Below are positions 45,913 through 55,908 of a stretch of DNA of 60,843 nt, piece by piece. The translations under genes were made by a program, and so were the position numbers. The notes beneath the pieces were generated by a model, which did not search any database, had not been told where the DNA came from, and was given only the letters and a program-made list of their open reading frames with translations. The DNA comes from Alterluteimonas quercicellularis. GTDB lineage: Bacteria; Pseudomonadota; Gammaproteobacteria; Xanthomonadales; Xanthomonadaceae. Within the stretch, counting starts at the first letter, position 1, and each line of letters begins with the position of its first letter. The stretch lies in the NCBI RefSeq assembly GCF_021191635.1, contig NZ_JAIWPR010000038.1, positions 1 to 60,843 of the forward strand, read 5' to 3'.

Positions 45913-47325
45913 GTGACCGCCCATTACGACGAGATGCACGACGCGAGGGGCGAAGTCCGCGCCCACTACCGTGCGCTCGACGCCTGGCTGCGCACCACCC
46001 CCGAGGACCAGCTCGCGCACAAGCGGCGCGAGGCCGAGGTCTCCTTCCACCGCGTGGGCATCACCTTCTCGGTCTACGGCGAGGAGGCCGGCAACGAGCG
46101 GCTGATCCCCTTCGACATCGTGCCGCGCATCGTGCCGGCGGCCGAGTGGCGGATGCTGGAGGCCGGCCTGCGCCAGCGCGTGCACGCGCTCAACCTGTTC
46201 CTGGGCGACATCTACGGCGAGCAGCGCATCCTGCGCGAGCGCCGGGTGCCGCCGGAACTGGTGCTCGACAACAGCGAGTTCCGCCCCGAGATGCACGGCC
46301 TGGCGGTGGCGGGCGGCATCTACTCGCACATCTCCGGCATCGACCTGGTGCGCGCCGGCGACGGCGAGTACTACGTGCTGGAGGACAACCTGCGCGTGGC
46401 CTCCGGCGTGTCCTACATGCTGGAGAACCGGCGGATGATGGCGCGGCTCATCCCCGAGCTGTTCGCCAGCCAGCAGATCGCGCCGGTCGAGCGCTACCCC
46501 GACGCCCTGCTGGAGGTGCTGCGGCAGGCGGCGCCGGCCAACATCGACAATCCCACGGTCGCGGTCCTGACCCCGGGCGCGGCCAACTCCGCCTACTTCG
46601 AGCACGCCTTCCTCGCCCAGCAGATGGGCGTGGAGCTGGTGGAGGGCGCGGACCTGTTCGTGCGCGACGAGATGGTCTACATGGGCACCACCCGCGGGCC
46701 GCAGCGCGTGCACGTGATCTACCGCCGGATCAACGACGACTTCCTCGACCCGACGGTGTTCCGCCCGGACTCGCTGCTGGGGGTGCCGGGGCTGTTCGCC
46801 GCCTACCGCGCCGGCAACGTGACCCTGGCCAACGCGCCGGGGACCGGCGTCGGCGACGACAAGTCGGTCTACCCCTACGTGCCCGAGATGATCCGCTTCT
46901 ACCTGTCCGAGGAGCCGATCCTGCACAACGTGCCCACGCGCATGCTGCGCGACCCGGACGACCTGCGCTACACGCTGGAGCACCTGGACGAATTGGTGGT
47001 GAAGGAAGTCCACGGCGCCGGCGGCTACGGCATGCTGGTGGGCCCGGCCGCCAGCCGCGCGGAGATCGAGGAGTTCCGCACGCGCATCCTGGCCGATCCC
47101 GGCAACTACATCGCCCAGCCGACGCTGTCGCTGTCGACCTGCCCGACCTTCGTCGAGAGCGGGCTGGCGCCGCGGCACATCGACCTGCGCCCGTACATCC
47201 TCAGCGGGCAGCGCATCCACGTGATCCCCGGCGGCCTGACCCGGGTCGCGCTGCGCGAAGGCTCGCTGGTGGTGAACTCGTCGCAGGGCGGCGGCACCAA
47301 GGACACCTGGGTGCTGGAGGGCTGA
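45913..47325 (+). CDS. Circularly permuted ATP-grasp protein of the Anbu operon
   Basis: The 470-residue protein starts with GTG at 45913 (MTAHYDEMHDARGEVRAHYR); an ATG 7 codons later is an alternative. It contains ISGIDLVRAGDGEYYVLEDN, SGVSYMLENRRMMARLIPEL, VKEVHGAGGYGMLVGPAA and a final NSSQGGGTKDTWVLEG, all typical of the DUF404/407-type permuted ATP-grasp family. It probably forms an amide or peptide-like bond, but the substrate is unknown. Its stop overlaps the alpha-E gene start (TGATG). Together with that gene and the downstream Anbu protease it makes a conserved unit. Confidence 0.92.
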   Translation: MTAHYDEMHDARGEVRAHYRALDAWLRTTPEDQLAHKRREAEVSFHRVGITFSVYGEEAGNERLIPFDIVPRIVPAAEWRMLEAGLRQRVHALNLFLGDIYGEQRILRERRVPPELVLDNSEFRPEMHGLAVAGGIYSHISGIDLVRAGDGEYYVLEDNLRVASGVSYMLENRRMMARLIPELFASQQIAPVERYPDALLEVLRQAAPANIDNPTVAVLTPGAANSAYFEHAFLAQQMGVELVEGADLFVRDEMVYMGTTRGPQRVHVIYRRINDDFLDPTVFRPDSLLGVPGLFAAYRAGNVTLANAPGTGVGDDKSVYPYVPEMIRFYLSEEPILHNVPTRMLRDPDDLRYTLEHLDELVVKEVHGAGGYGMLVGPAASRAEIEEFRTRILADPGNYIAQPTLSLSTCPTFVESGLAPRHIDLRPYILSGQRIHVIPGGLTRVALREGSLVVNSSQGGGTKDTWVLEG

Positions 47326-48329
47326 TGCTCTGTCGGACCGCCAGCGACCTCTACTGGGTCTCGCGCAACATGGAGCGCGCCGAGAACACCGCGCGCCTGG
47401 TCGACGTGACCCTGCGCATCGCCATGCTGCCCGAGCGCCTGGACCGCGGGAAGTCGGAGGCCGCGCCCTGGCGGCGCGCGCTCGACGCGCTGGGGCTGGC
47501 GGAGTCCTTCCCCGCCCTGCACGGCCCGATCGACTCCGAGAACGTGCTGCGGCACCTGCTGCTGTCGCCGGACAACCCCTCCTCGATCTACAGCTGCTTC
47601 CGCGACGCGCGCGAGAACGCCCGCGCCCAGCGCGTGGCGATCACCTCGGAGATGTACGAGGACCTCAACGCCTCCTGGCTGGAGTTCCGCACCCGCAGCT
47701 GGCCGCGCATCCGCGCCGAGGGCGTCAGCAACGTGCTGGAGTGGGTCAAGAGCCGCTCGGCCTCGTTCCGCGGGGTGACGGTGGGGACGCTCGGCCGCGG
47801 CGAGGGCTACCACTTCCTCTCGCTGGGCGCCTTCATCGAGCGCGCGGACTGGGCGGTGCGCCTGCTCGACGTCATCGGCAGCGGCACCGACCTGCCCGAG
47901 AGCGGCGAGGCGCGCGACGCGGTGGAGTACTTCCAGTGGAGCGCGCTGCTGCAGTCGCTGTCGGCGTTCGAGATGTACCGGCGCCTGTACCGCGAGTCGG
48001 TGACCCCGGTGGGCGTGACCGAGCTGATGCTGCTGCGCGAGGAGAACCCGCGCTCGCTGCTGACCTGCGTGGGCACGCTGCACCGGGTGCTGCGCAAGCT
48101 CTCCGGGGGGCAGGCGATGGAGGTGGAGCGGCTGGCCGGGGGGCTGTGGGCGCAGTCGCGCTACGCGCGCATCGACGAGGTCATCGCCAGCGGCCTCGAA
48201 CCCTACCTGCAGGACACCATGGATCGCCTGAGCGCGCTGGGCCAGGCGATCCACGCGCAGTTCATGGTTCCCACCCAGCGGCGCGACAAGGAGGGCGGCG
48301 GCCAGCGCCAATGGCAGAGCGCGGGATGA
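47325..48329 (+). CDS. Alpha-E domain protein of the Anbu operon
   Basis: The 334-residue, almost all-helical protein begins MLCRTASDLYWVSRNMERAE, the hallmark of the alpha-E (DUF403) family. LRHLLLSPDNPSSIYSCFRD and SLGAFIERADWAVRLLDVIG are conserved segments. It accompanies the permuted ATP-grasp protein and is thought to work with it in modifying a peptide or protein. It overlaps that gene and ends 79 bp before the protease gene. Confidence 0.92.
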   Translation: MLCRTASDLYWVSRNMERAENTARLVDVTLRIAMLPERLDRGKSEAAPWRRALDALGLAESFPALHGPIDSENVLRHLLLSPDNPSSIYSCFRDARENARAQRVAITSEMYEDLNASWLEFRTRSWPRIRAEGVSNVLEWVKSRSASFRGVTVGTLGRGEGYHFLSLGAFIERADWAVRLLDVIGSGTDLPESGEARDAVEYFQWSALLQSLSAFEMYRRLYRESVTPVGVTELMLLREENPRSLLTCVGTLHRVLRKLSGGQAMEVERLAGGLWAQSRYARIDEVIASGLEPYLQDTMDRLSALGQAIHAQFMVPTQRRDKEGGGQRQWQSAG

Positions 48330-48408
48330 AGGTCAATCCCTTCCGCCGCGCGGGCGGGGCCAGTATCTTCACACGCCGTCGACCCGCCCACCGGATGCCG
48401 CCGCCGCG

Positions 48409-49140
48409 ATGACCTACTGCGTTGGACTCAACCTCGAGGAAGGCCTGATCCTGGCCTCGGATTCGCGCACCAACGCCGGCGTCGACGACATCGGCCGCTT
48501 CGGCAAGATGCGCGTGATCGCCGAGGACGGCGAGCGGGTGATCGTGACCCTGTCGGCGGGCAACCTGTCGGTCAGCCAGAACGCGCTGAACCTGCTCGAG
48601 CAGCGCGCGCGGCACGCGCCCTCGCAGCTGGGGGTGCACAACGCCGGCTCGATGTTCGAGGTCGCCACCCTGCTCGGCGACGCCATGCGCGAGATCCGCG
48701 GCCGCGACGCGGCTTATCTCAAGGCCAGCGGCATCGATCCCGGCGCCACCTTCATCCTCGGCGGGCAGATCCGCGGCGAGGCGCCGCGGCTGTTCCTGGT
48801 CTACTCCGAGGGCAACTTCATCGAGAACTCGGACGAGACGCCGTTCTTCCAGACCGGCGAGACCAAGTTCGGCAAGCCGATCCTCGATCGCGTGATCGAT
48901 TCCGGTACCTCGCTGGTCGAGGCGACCAAGTGCGTGGTGGTCTCGTTCGACTCCACCATCCGCTCCAACCTCTCGGTGGGGCCGCCGATCGACCTGCTGG
49001 TCTATCGCCGCGACAGCCTGCGGGTGCAGGTGCAGCGCCGCATGGGGGAGGACGATCCCTACTACACCACGGTGCGCAAGCAGTGGAACGACAGCCTGCG
49101 CGCGGCCATCGCGGAGCTGCCGCATCCGGACTGGCTCTAG
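48409..49140 (+). CDS. Anbu (proteasome-type ancestral beta-subunit) protease
   Basis: The 243-residue protein starts MTYCVGLNLEEGLILASDSR, so removal of Met leaves Thr2 as the N-terminal nucleophile. ASDSRTNAGVDDIGRFGKMR and the later DPGATFILGGQI and LSVGPPIDLLVYRRDSLRVQ match Anbu (COG3484), a helical or ring assembly related to proteasome beta subunits. It follows the ATP-grasp and alpha-E genes, with which Anbu is usually found. The transglutaminase that commonly completes the set is not between them here. Confidence 0.93.
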   Translation: MTYCVGLNLEEGLILASDSRTNAGVDDIGRFGKMRVIAEDGERVIVTLSAGNLSVSQNALNLLEQRARHAPSQLGVHNAGSMFEVATLLGDAMREIRGRDAAYLKASGIDPGATFILGGQIRGEAPRLFLVYSEGNFIENSDETPFFQTGETKFGKPILDRVIDSGTSLVEATKCVVVSFDSTIRSNLSVGPPIDLLVYRRDSLRVQVQRRMGEDDPYYTTVRKQWNDSLRAAIAELPHPDWL

Positions 49141-49170
49141 GGCCCCACTTCGCCCACGTGCGTGGGTGGG

Positions 49171-49323
49171 CGCAGGAGCGCGCTCGCGCGCGACCGCTTC
49201 TTCCGACGGTCCGCGCAAGCGGTTCCGGCCATCGCTCGCCGCCTTCCGCGCGTGGCGACGCGTGCGTCGTCTGCCGCAGGTCTGGCGACACCTGGCGCGG
49301 TCGCGCGCGAGCGCGCTCCTGCG
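49171..49323. repeat. Inverted pair of AGGAGCGCGCTC repeats
   Basis: GCAGGAGCGCGCTCGCGCGC at 49172-49191 is matched by GCGCGCGAGCGCGCTCCTGC at 49303-49322. They face each other in the gap (49141-49338) between the Anbu gene and the convergent S9 peptidase. Nothing else is seen in this gap. Confidence 0.8.
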
Positions 49324-49338
49324 AGGCGGCAGCGTCGC

Positions 49339-51846
49339 CTAGGGCGCGGCGTCCGCCGCCTCGCTGCGCGGCGGCGCGTTGCGCACATGGGTCTCCAGCC
49401 AGGCGTGCGTCTCGTGGAGCATGTGCAGGATCGACTCGCGCGCGCGGTAGCCGTGCGATTCGCGCGGCAGCATCACCAGCCGCGCCTGCCCGCCCAGGCC
49501 CTTGATCGCGGCGAACATGCGCTCGCTCTGCAGCGGGAAGGTGCCGGAATTGTTGTCGTCCTCGCCGTGGATGAGCAGGATCGGATCGCGGATGCGGTCG
49601 GCGTGGTCGAAGGGCGACATCCGCTGGTAGGTCTGCTGCGCCTGCCAGTAGTTGCGCTCCTCGGCCTGGAAGCCGAACGGGGTCAGCGAGCGGTTGTAGG
49701 CGCCGCTGCGGGCGATGCCGGCGCGGAACAGCCGCGAGTGCGCCAGCAGGTTGGCGGTCATGAAGGCACCGTAGGAGTGGCCGCCCACCGCGATGCGGTC
49801 GCGGTCGGCCACGCCGCGCCGCACCACCTCGTCCACCGCCGCCTGCGCGCTGGCGACCAGTTGCTCGACGTAGGTGTCGTTGGGCTCGGCGTCGCCCTCG
49901 CCCACGATCGGCATGGCCGGGTCGTCGAGCACGGCGTAGCCGGCGGCCAGGTAGGCCAGCGGGCCCCAGTAGCCGATGGCGTTGAAGCGGTACGGCGAAT
50001 CGGTCACCTGGCCGGCCGCGTCCGCCGACTTGAACTCCTGCGGGTAGGCCCACATCAGCAGCGGCAACGGGCCGTCGCGGGCCGGCTCGTAGCCCGGCGG
50101 CAGGTACAGCGTGCCGGTCAGCGCCACGCCGTCGGCGCGGCGGTAGCGGATCTGCTCCTTGCGCACGTCGCGCAGCTGCGGCGTCGGGTGCGCGAACGCG
50201 GTCAGCGCCACCGGCTCGCCCGCGCCGGCGCCCAGCGTGCGCAGCTGGAAGTTGGCCGGCTCGGTGGGCGATTCGCGGGTGGTCAGGATGCGCGTGGCGC
50301 CGGCGTCGAGCACCGCGCGCGGCATCTCGTACCACGGCGCCTGCGAGCGGAACAGCCGCTCCGGCGCGCCGCCGTCCAGCGGCTGGCGGTCCAGGAACGG
50401 CCGGTCGCCCTCCGGCGAGGCGCCGTCGCCGATGCGGTAGAGACTGCCGCCGTCGGAGGACACCAGCAGCCGCGGGAAGCCGCGCTCGTCGGGCAGGGTG
50501 ACGGCGGTGCCGGGGTCGGCGTAGCGGTCCTCGAACGAGCCTTCGCGCAGCAGCGCCGGCGCGCGGCCGGCATCGGGCGCCAGCCGCCACTCGCGCAGCT
50601 GCCGCGTGCGCCACCAGGTCTCGGTCAGCAGCGCGGTCTCGCCGTCGCCCCACTGGGTGCCCAGGTAGCGCATCGACAGGTCGGCCAGCACCTGCGGCGG
50701 CGCGCGGAACGGCGCGGCCTGCGCGAAGACGCGGTCGCGCACCGCGGCCTCGCGCGCCGGGTCGCCGCCGTCCTGGGCCTCGGCCCAGACCAGCGTGGCG
50801 GGCGCGTCGGCGCGCCAGCCGATGCGGCGCACGCCGGTGGGCACCGCGTCGCGCCCGGTCGGCAGGCCCTCGACCAGCGGCAGCGCGGCCACGGTGTGCA
50901 GCACCTGACCGTCGAGGCCGACGACGTCGATGCGCCGCGGGAAGCGCGAGTACGGCACCAGGTATGAGAACGGCCGCTCGATGCGCTGGCGCAGGACGTG
51001 GCGGCCGTCGGGCGAGACCGAGGCGCCGACGTGCAGGTCCGGCGCGCCGATCGGCGTCGCCTGCCCAGACAGGTCGACGCGCGCCAGCTGGGTGGTGAGG
51101 AAGTGCGCGAACACCTGCTCGTCGTGCGGGTTGCGCAGCAGGTCCTGGAAGGTGCGCAGGCTCTGCACGACGCCGCCGCCATCGGTCTGCTGGATGTTGG
51201 GCCCGGCCGGGATGCCGTCGCCTGCCGGCGGCTCGCCCTGCCCTTGCGGCCGCAGTTGCACCAGCAGGCCGCGCCCGTCCGGCAGCCACTCGAAGCCGTT
51301 GCCGGTCACCGTGTTGAGCGGCTGCTCGAGCAGGCGGCGCGCGCGCAGCGCGGCGACGTCCACCAGCCACAGCTCGACCCGTCCGGCCCGCGCATCGACC
51401 TGGGTGAAGGCCAGGTGGCGCTGGTCGGGCGCCCAGCCCATCGCGTCGATCGCCAGCGGCTGCGGCAGTCCTTCGATGCGGCGTTCCTGACCGCTGCCGA
51501 TGTCCTGCAGCCAGAGGTCGTCGGCGAAGGAGAAGCGGCTGGCGGCATGGGTGCGCGGGTGGATGCGCAGCCCGCCCAGCCGCAGCTCCGGCTGCGCGAC
51601 CACCTCGATCCCGGGCAGCGCCGGCGTGCGCAGGTAGGCGGCGAGGTCGCGGCGCGGCGACAGCGACAGCCGCGGCGGGCTGGGCGCGTCGACCAGCGCC
51701 TGCAGCTCCGGCGGCGGCAGGCGGTAGGGGCTGCCCTGCGCGGCCTCCGCGGCGGGCGCCTGCGCCCCCGCGGGCGCGGCCGCGGCGGCGAGCAGGACGG
51801 CGGACAGGAGGAGCGCGCCGAACGGGCGCAGGCGTGGACGGATCAT
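49339..51846 (-). CDS. Exported S9 family (prolyl oligopeptidase-like) peptidase
   Basis: The 835-residue protein has a signal peptide ([20 protein letters not shown] ending GAQAP), an N-terminal beta-propeller (about 50-560) and an alpha/beta-hydrolase domain (about 590-830). Catalytic residues are Ser in GGHSYGAF, Asp in [10 protein letters not shown] and His in [10 protein letters not shown]. The overall arrangement resembles COG1506 peptidases and plant chloroplast glutamyl endopeptidase. It differs clearly from the isopeptidase at 53695-55908. It probably cleaves peptides in the periplasm. Divergent from ahcY across a 243-bp region. Confidence 0.9.
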   Translation of the reverse strand: MIRPRLRPFGALLLSAVLLAAAAAPAGAQAPAAEAAQGSPYRLPPPELQALVDAPSPPRLSLSPRRDLAAYLRTPALPGIEVVAQPELRLGGLRIHPRTHAASRFSFADDLWLQDIGSGQERRIEGLPQPLAIDAMGWAPDQRHLAFTQVDARAGRVELWLVDVAALRARRLLEQPLNTVTGNGFEWLPDGRGLLVQLRPQGQGEPPAGDGIPAGPNIQQTDGGGVVQSLRTFQDLLRNPHDEQVFAHFLTTQLARVDLSGQATPIGAPDLHVGASVSPDGRHVLRQRIERPFSYLVPYSRFPRRIDVVGLDGQVLHTVAALPLVEGLPTGRDAVPTGVRRIGWRADAPATLVWAEAQDGGDPAREAAVRDRVFAQAAPFRAPPQVLADLSMRYLGTQWGDGETALLTETWWRTRQLREWRLAPDAGRAPALLREGSFEDRYADPGTAVTLPDERGFPRLLVSSDGGSLYRIGDGASPEGDRPFLDRQPLDGGAPERLFRSQAPWYEMPRAVLDAGATRILTTRESPTEPANFQLRTLGAGAGEPVALTAFAHPTPQLRDVRKEQIRYRRADGVALTGTLYLPPGYEPARDGPLPLLMWAYPQEFKSADAAGQVTDSPYRFNAIGYWGPLAYLAAGYAVLDDPAMPIVGEGDAEPNDTYVEQLVASAQAAVDEVVRRGVADRDRIAVGGHSYGAFMTANLLAHSRLFRAGIARSGAYNRSLTPFGFQAEERNYWQAQQTYQRMSPFDHADRIRDPILLIHGEDDNNSGTFPLQSERMFAAIKGLGGQARLVMLPRESHGYRARESILHMLHETHAWLETHVRNAPPRSEAADAAP

Positions 51847-51962
51847 GTAGGGATTCCCCGGGACCGACCGGACAGCGTATCGGCCCCGCGGGGCGCGCGC
51901 CCGTGGCGGTGGTCATGCCCCGGGGGCGACCCCTGCCGGCCTGCGATACAATGGCCGCCACC

Positions 51963-52048
51963 GTGGCGAGGGGCGCTGCGACCGTGCCGTCGATGCCGAC
52001 GCGCCCGGCCAGGCTCGCTACCGGTGTTTCCGCAAACGGCGCCCCCGA
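51963..52048 (+). ncRNA. SAH riboswitch upstream of ahcY
   Basis: GCGAG (51966-51970) pairs with CTCGC (52014-52018) as the main stem. GGGCGC (51971-51976) is complementary to GCGCCC (52039-52044), giving the pseudoknot typical of the class. The conserved GGGGCGCTGCGAC and GCCAGGCTCG segments and GCAAACGGCGCC are all present. The structure lies 42 bp before the ahcY ATG, and a good -10 (TACAAT, 51947-51952) precedes it. S-adenosylhomocysteine binding should switch ahcY expression on. Confidence 0.92.
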
Positions 52049-52089
52049 CTGCGTGCCGCCTCCACGGCACCCCACGACGGAGCCCCACC

Positions 52090-53547
<1,458 letters not shown>

Positions 53548-53569
53548 GCGCGGTCGCGGTCGCTGCGGA

Positions 53570-53608
53570 AAACAGGAACGGGCGCTTCTCAGCGCCCGTT
53601 CCTGTTTC
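53570..53608 (+). terminator. Rho-independent terminator of ahcY
   Basis: AAACAGGAACGGGCGC and GCGCCCGTTCCTGTTT form a perfect 16-bp stem with loop TTCTCA, the right arm ending in TTT. It lies 22 bp after the ahcY stop. It is symmetrical enough also to act on the minus strand, where the isopeptidase gene ends at 53695. Confidence 0.88.
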
Positions 53609-53694
53609 GGGCGAGGTGACGGCCCGAATCTGCTCGACCTGGACGGCGCATTGCCATCCATGACGCCCCCATGCCGGGCAGACGACCCGTCCGA

Positions 53695-55908
53695 TCAATG
53701 TCGATCCGTGCCGCCTGGCATCGCCTCGGCGGAAGTCCCGCCGTCCCCCGCGTCGATTGCGGCTTTCATTACCCGCCAGTGCTCGTACTGTTCAATTTTG
53801 GCCGGGTGAGGGTCTTCGTAGCCCTGCAGCCAGAAACGGAACCAGTCCAGATTGCGTTCGTTCGCGGCCAGCAACTGCCGGGGCTGGAATTTGAAATGCG
53901 GGGCGTGGGGAAATACATAGACATCGGCCTTCCGATCCAGCATCAGCGGCACGGCGGAATCGAGCAGCCAGACGTATTCCTGCTCGGGGACCTGCATCAG
54001 GATCGGCGCCCTGATCTTGTCCAGATTGAATTCAATCCCGATTCTCTCCCATCGCTGCGGTGTTTCCTCGGGAGAGCCGAGCTGCCAGATCGTGCGGGCG
54101 CGCGACACGAATTCCTCGCCCTTCAAGGTCCCATGCAGGTACATGCTGCGCGAGAGGACCGCTCCGGTGATCGACGCCGCCGCCAGCAGATCGGAGTTGA
54201 ACGCCGTCCACAGCGTGACTTCGGTTCCGAAACTCAGCTCCCCCATGCCGACCTTGGCGCGGTCGATCTGGCCGGATGACGCCAGCAGATCCACCGCGCT
54301 CTCCACCGCCGACAAGCCAACATTGAAGCGCTCGACCGCATCGAAATAGAACGGGCCGTAGTTGATGCACAGTGCCGCGATCCCATGCTCGGCCAGGCTT
54401 GCCAGCGGCCACTCTCCGCCGAAGCCGCTGCGCAGGAAGCCGGGGCAGTAGTAGTACGCGATGAACAGCGGTGGCGGGCGATCCCCGATCGTGCGCGCTG
54501 CATAGAACTGCCCGGTGAACGATCTCCCGTCGGCGTCCGTCCAGCGCAGTTGCTCGACCGGGATGCCGGCGGACACATCACTCGCCAACGCCATGTTCGG
54601 GTTGAACAGCACCCGCCTCTCGCCCGTCTCCAGGTCGATCCGTTCCAGACGCGGCGGTTGATTGGCGTCTGCGGCAACGCAGACCGACACCTCGGCAGAC
54701 AGGCCGCAGCCGGCGTCCTCGACGCCGTATCGTTCTCCGCCGTTGAGAAGCCCACGCGAACGCTGCACCGGCAGCACCTCACCGGTCACCACGTCCCAGC
54801 GGAAGATGGATTGCGCCATCGCATCCATGGGTTCGGTCACGGTGTAGACCACATCGTCGCTGTGCGGTCTCCATTGGATCCCGGAGATCGCCTTGCCCAC
54901 GCAAGGCTCGGCCTGGCAGCGGACATGCCGTCGGAAATCCTTGCCCATCCATGCCGACAACTCGACGTCCGGCTTACGGATCATGCCGCCTGGATGACCA
55001 ACGCGGGTCAGCACGGCGATACGGTCGTTCGCCGCATCGTGCGCCTGTCGCCATGGCGCGGGCATGTTGGCGGGCAGCGCGACGGTGGCACCTTGTGATG
55101 GTGGTGCTTCGGATGCCGCGAGCATCCGCGTGCGTCCGGTCGCCGGATCGATCTCTTTCCACTGGTCCGGCACTTCGGACAGCAACGGAAGGCGTGCGAA
55201 CCCGTCACCGCGCACGTCCAGCCGCTGCGTCGCGAGGCGGCCCTCGATGTTCCCGGAACGGAACAGCCCCCCTTGTCCGATCGGGACCGACGGGTCGAGA
55301 CGGATGCCACGTTCGTACTCCGACTGTTCCGCGGCGGCGACTTCGTCGCGTGTCGCCCCGACGCTGTAGCGCAACGTCTTGCCATCCTCGCCCAGCACGA
55401 ATGCGCGCACATCCGCCGGGTCGCGCGTCACCGGTTCCGCACCCGAGCCGTCCGCGCTTGCACGCCAGACATCGATGCGTCCGGCGACCAGCGCTCGGTA
55501 ATAGATCCAGCGTCCATCCAACGACCACGCCACGGAGGCCGGGAGCGGCAGCCCCGCGGACGTCCGCAGCGGAACGCCGCCGTCGCCGACCCTGCGTGCA
55601 GGGGTGTCCGCATCGATGTCCTGGACATACCACACGGCATCATAGGTGTTGCGCTCGACCGAGGCCTGCTCGGTACGGAACGCAACCCGCTCGCCATCGG
55701 GCGACACAGCCGGGCCGCTGATATCGACGATTTCGATGAGCCGCCGCGGAGAAATCGGCTCCGCGGCATGCGTGCCCGCCAGCGCGGCCAGTGATGCTGC
55801 CAGCGCCAGCGGGGGGACGTACTTGGAACGTTTCTTTGCGATTGCCGTGCCAACGATGGCACGAGACCTGCGAATCACCATCTCGCCTGCTCCGTACAAG
55901 GTCCACAT
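53695..55908 (-). CDS. AtxE2-like lasso peptide isopeptidase (S9-type)
   Basis: I start at the ATG at 55908, inside the receptor stop (TGATG); MVIRRSR at 55881 is an alternative. The 737-residue protein has a signal peptide (KYVPPLALAASLAALAGTHA), a beta-propeller with ASVERNTYDAVWYVQDIDAD (about 75-95), a phrase I associate with AtxE2-family isopeptidases, and a C-terminal hydrolase domain. Likely catalytic residues are Ser559 (GELSFGTEV), Glu642 (VPEQEY) and His671 (HAPHFKF). AtxE2 also uses a Ser-Glu-His triad. It hydrolyses the isopeptide bond of a lasso peptide in the periplasm. It is the last gene of the block. Confidence 0.85.
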   Translation of the reverse strand: MWTLYGAGEMVIRRSRAIVGTAIAKKRSKYVPPLALAASLAALAGTHAAEPISPRRLIEIVDISGPAVSPDGERVAFRTEQASVERNTYDAVWYVQDIDADTPARRVGDGGVPLRTSAGLPLPASVAWSLDGRWIYYRALVAGRIDVWRASADGSGAEPVTRDPADVRAFVLGEDGKTLRYSVGATRDEVAAAEQSEYERGIRLDPSVPIGQGGLFRSGNIEGRLATQRLDVRGDGFARLPLLSEVPDQWKEIDPATGRTRMLAASEAPPSQGATVALPANMPAPWRQAHDAANDRIAVLTRVGHPGGMIRKPDVELSAWMGKDFRRHVRCQAEPCVGKAISGIQWRPHSDDVVYTVTEPMDAMAQSIFRWDVVTGEVLPVQRSRGLLNGGERYGVEDAGCGLSAEVSVCVAADANQPPRLERIDLETGERRVLFNPNMALASDVSAGIPVEQLRWTDADGRSFTGQFYAARTIGDRPPPLFIAYYYCPGFLRSGFGGEWPLASLAEHGIAALCINYGPFYFDAVERFNVGLSAVESAVDLLASSGQIDRAKVGMGELSFGTEVTLWTAFNSDLLAAASITGAVLSRSMYLHGTLKGEEFVSRARTIWQLGSPEETPQRWERIGIEFNLDKIRAPILMQVPEQEYVWLLDSAVPLMLDRKADVYVFPHAPHFKFQPRQLLAANERNLDWFRFWLQGYEDPHPAKIEQYEHWRVMKAAIDAGDGGTSAEAMPGGTDRH

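Noticed and set aside
53548..53694. Possible lasso precursor gene beside the isopeptidase
   Set aside because: Short frames here and in 60282-60551 lack a leader with the penultimate Thr followed by a Gly-start core with Asp/Glu at position 7-9. The left gap is filled by the ahcY terminator.
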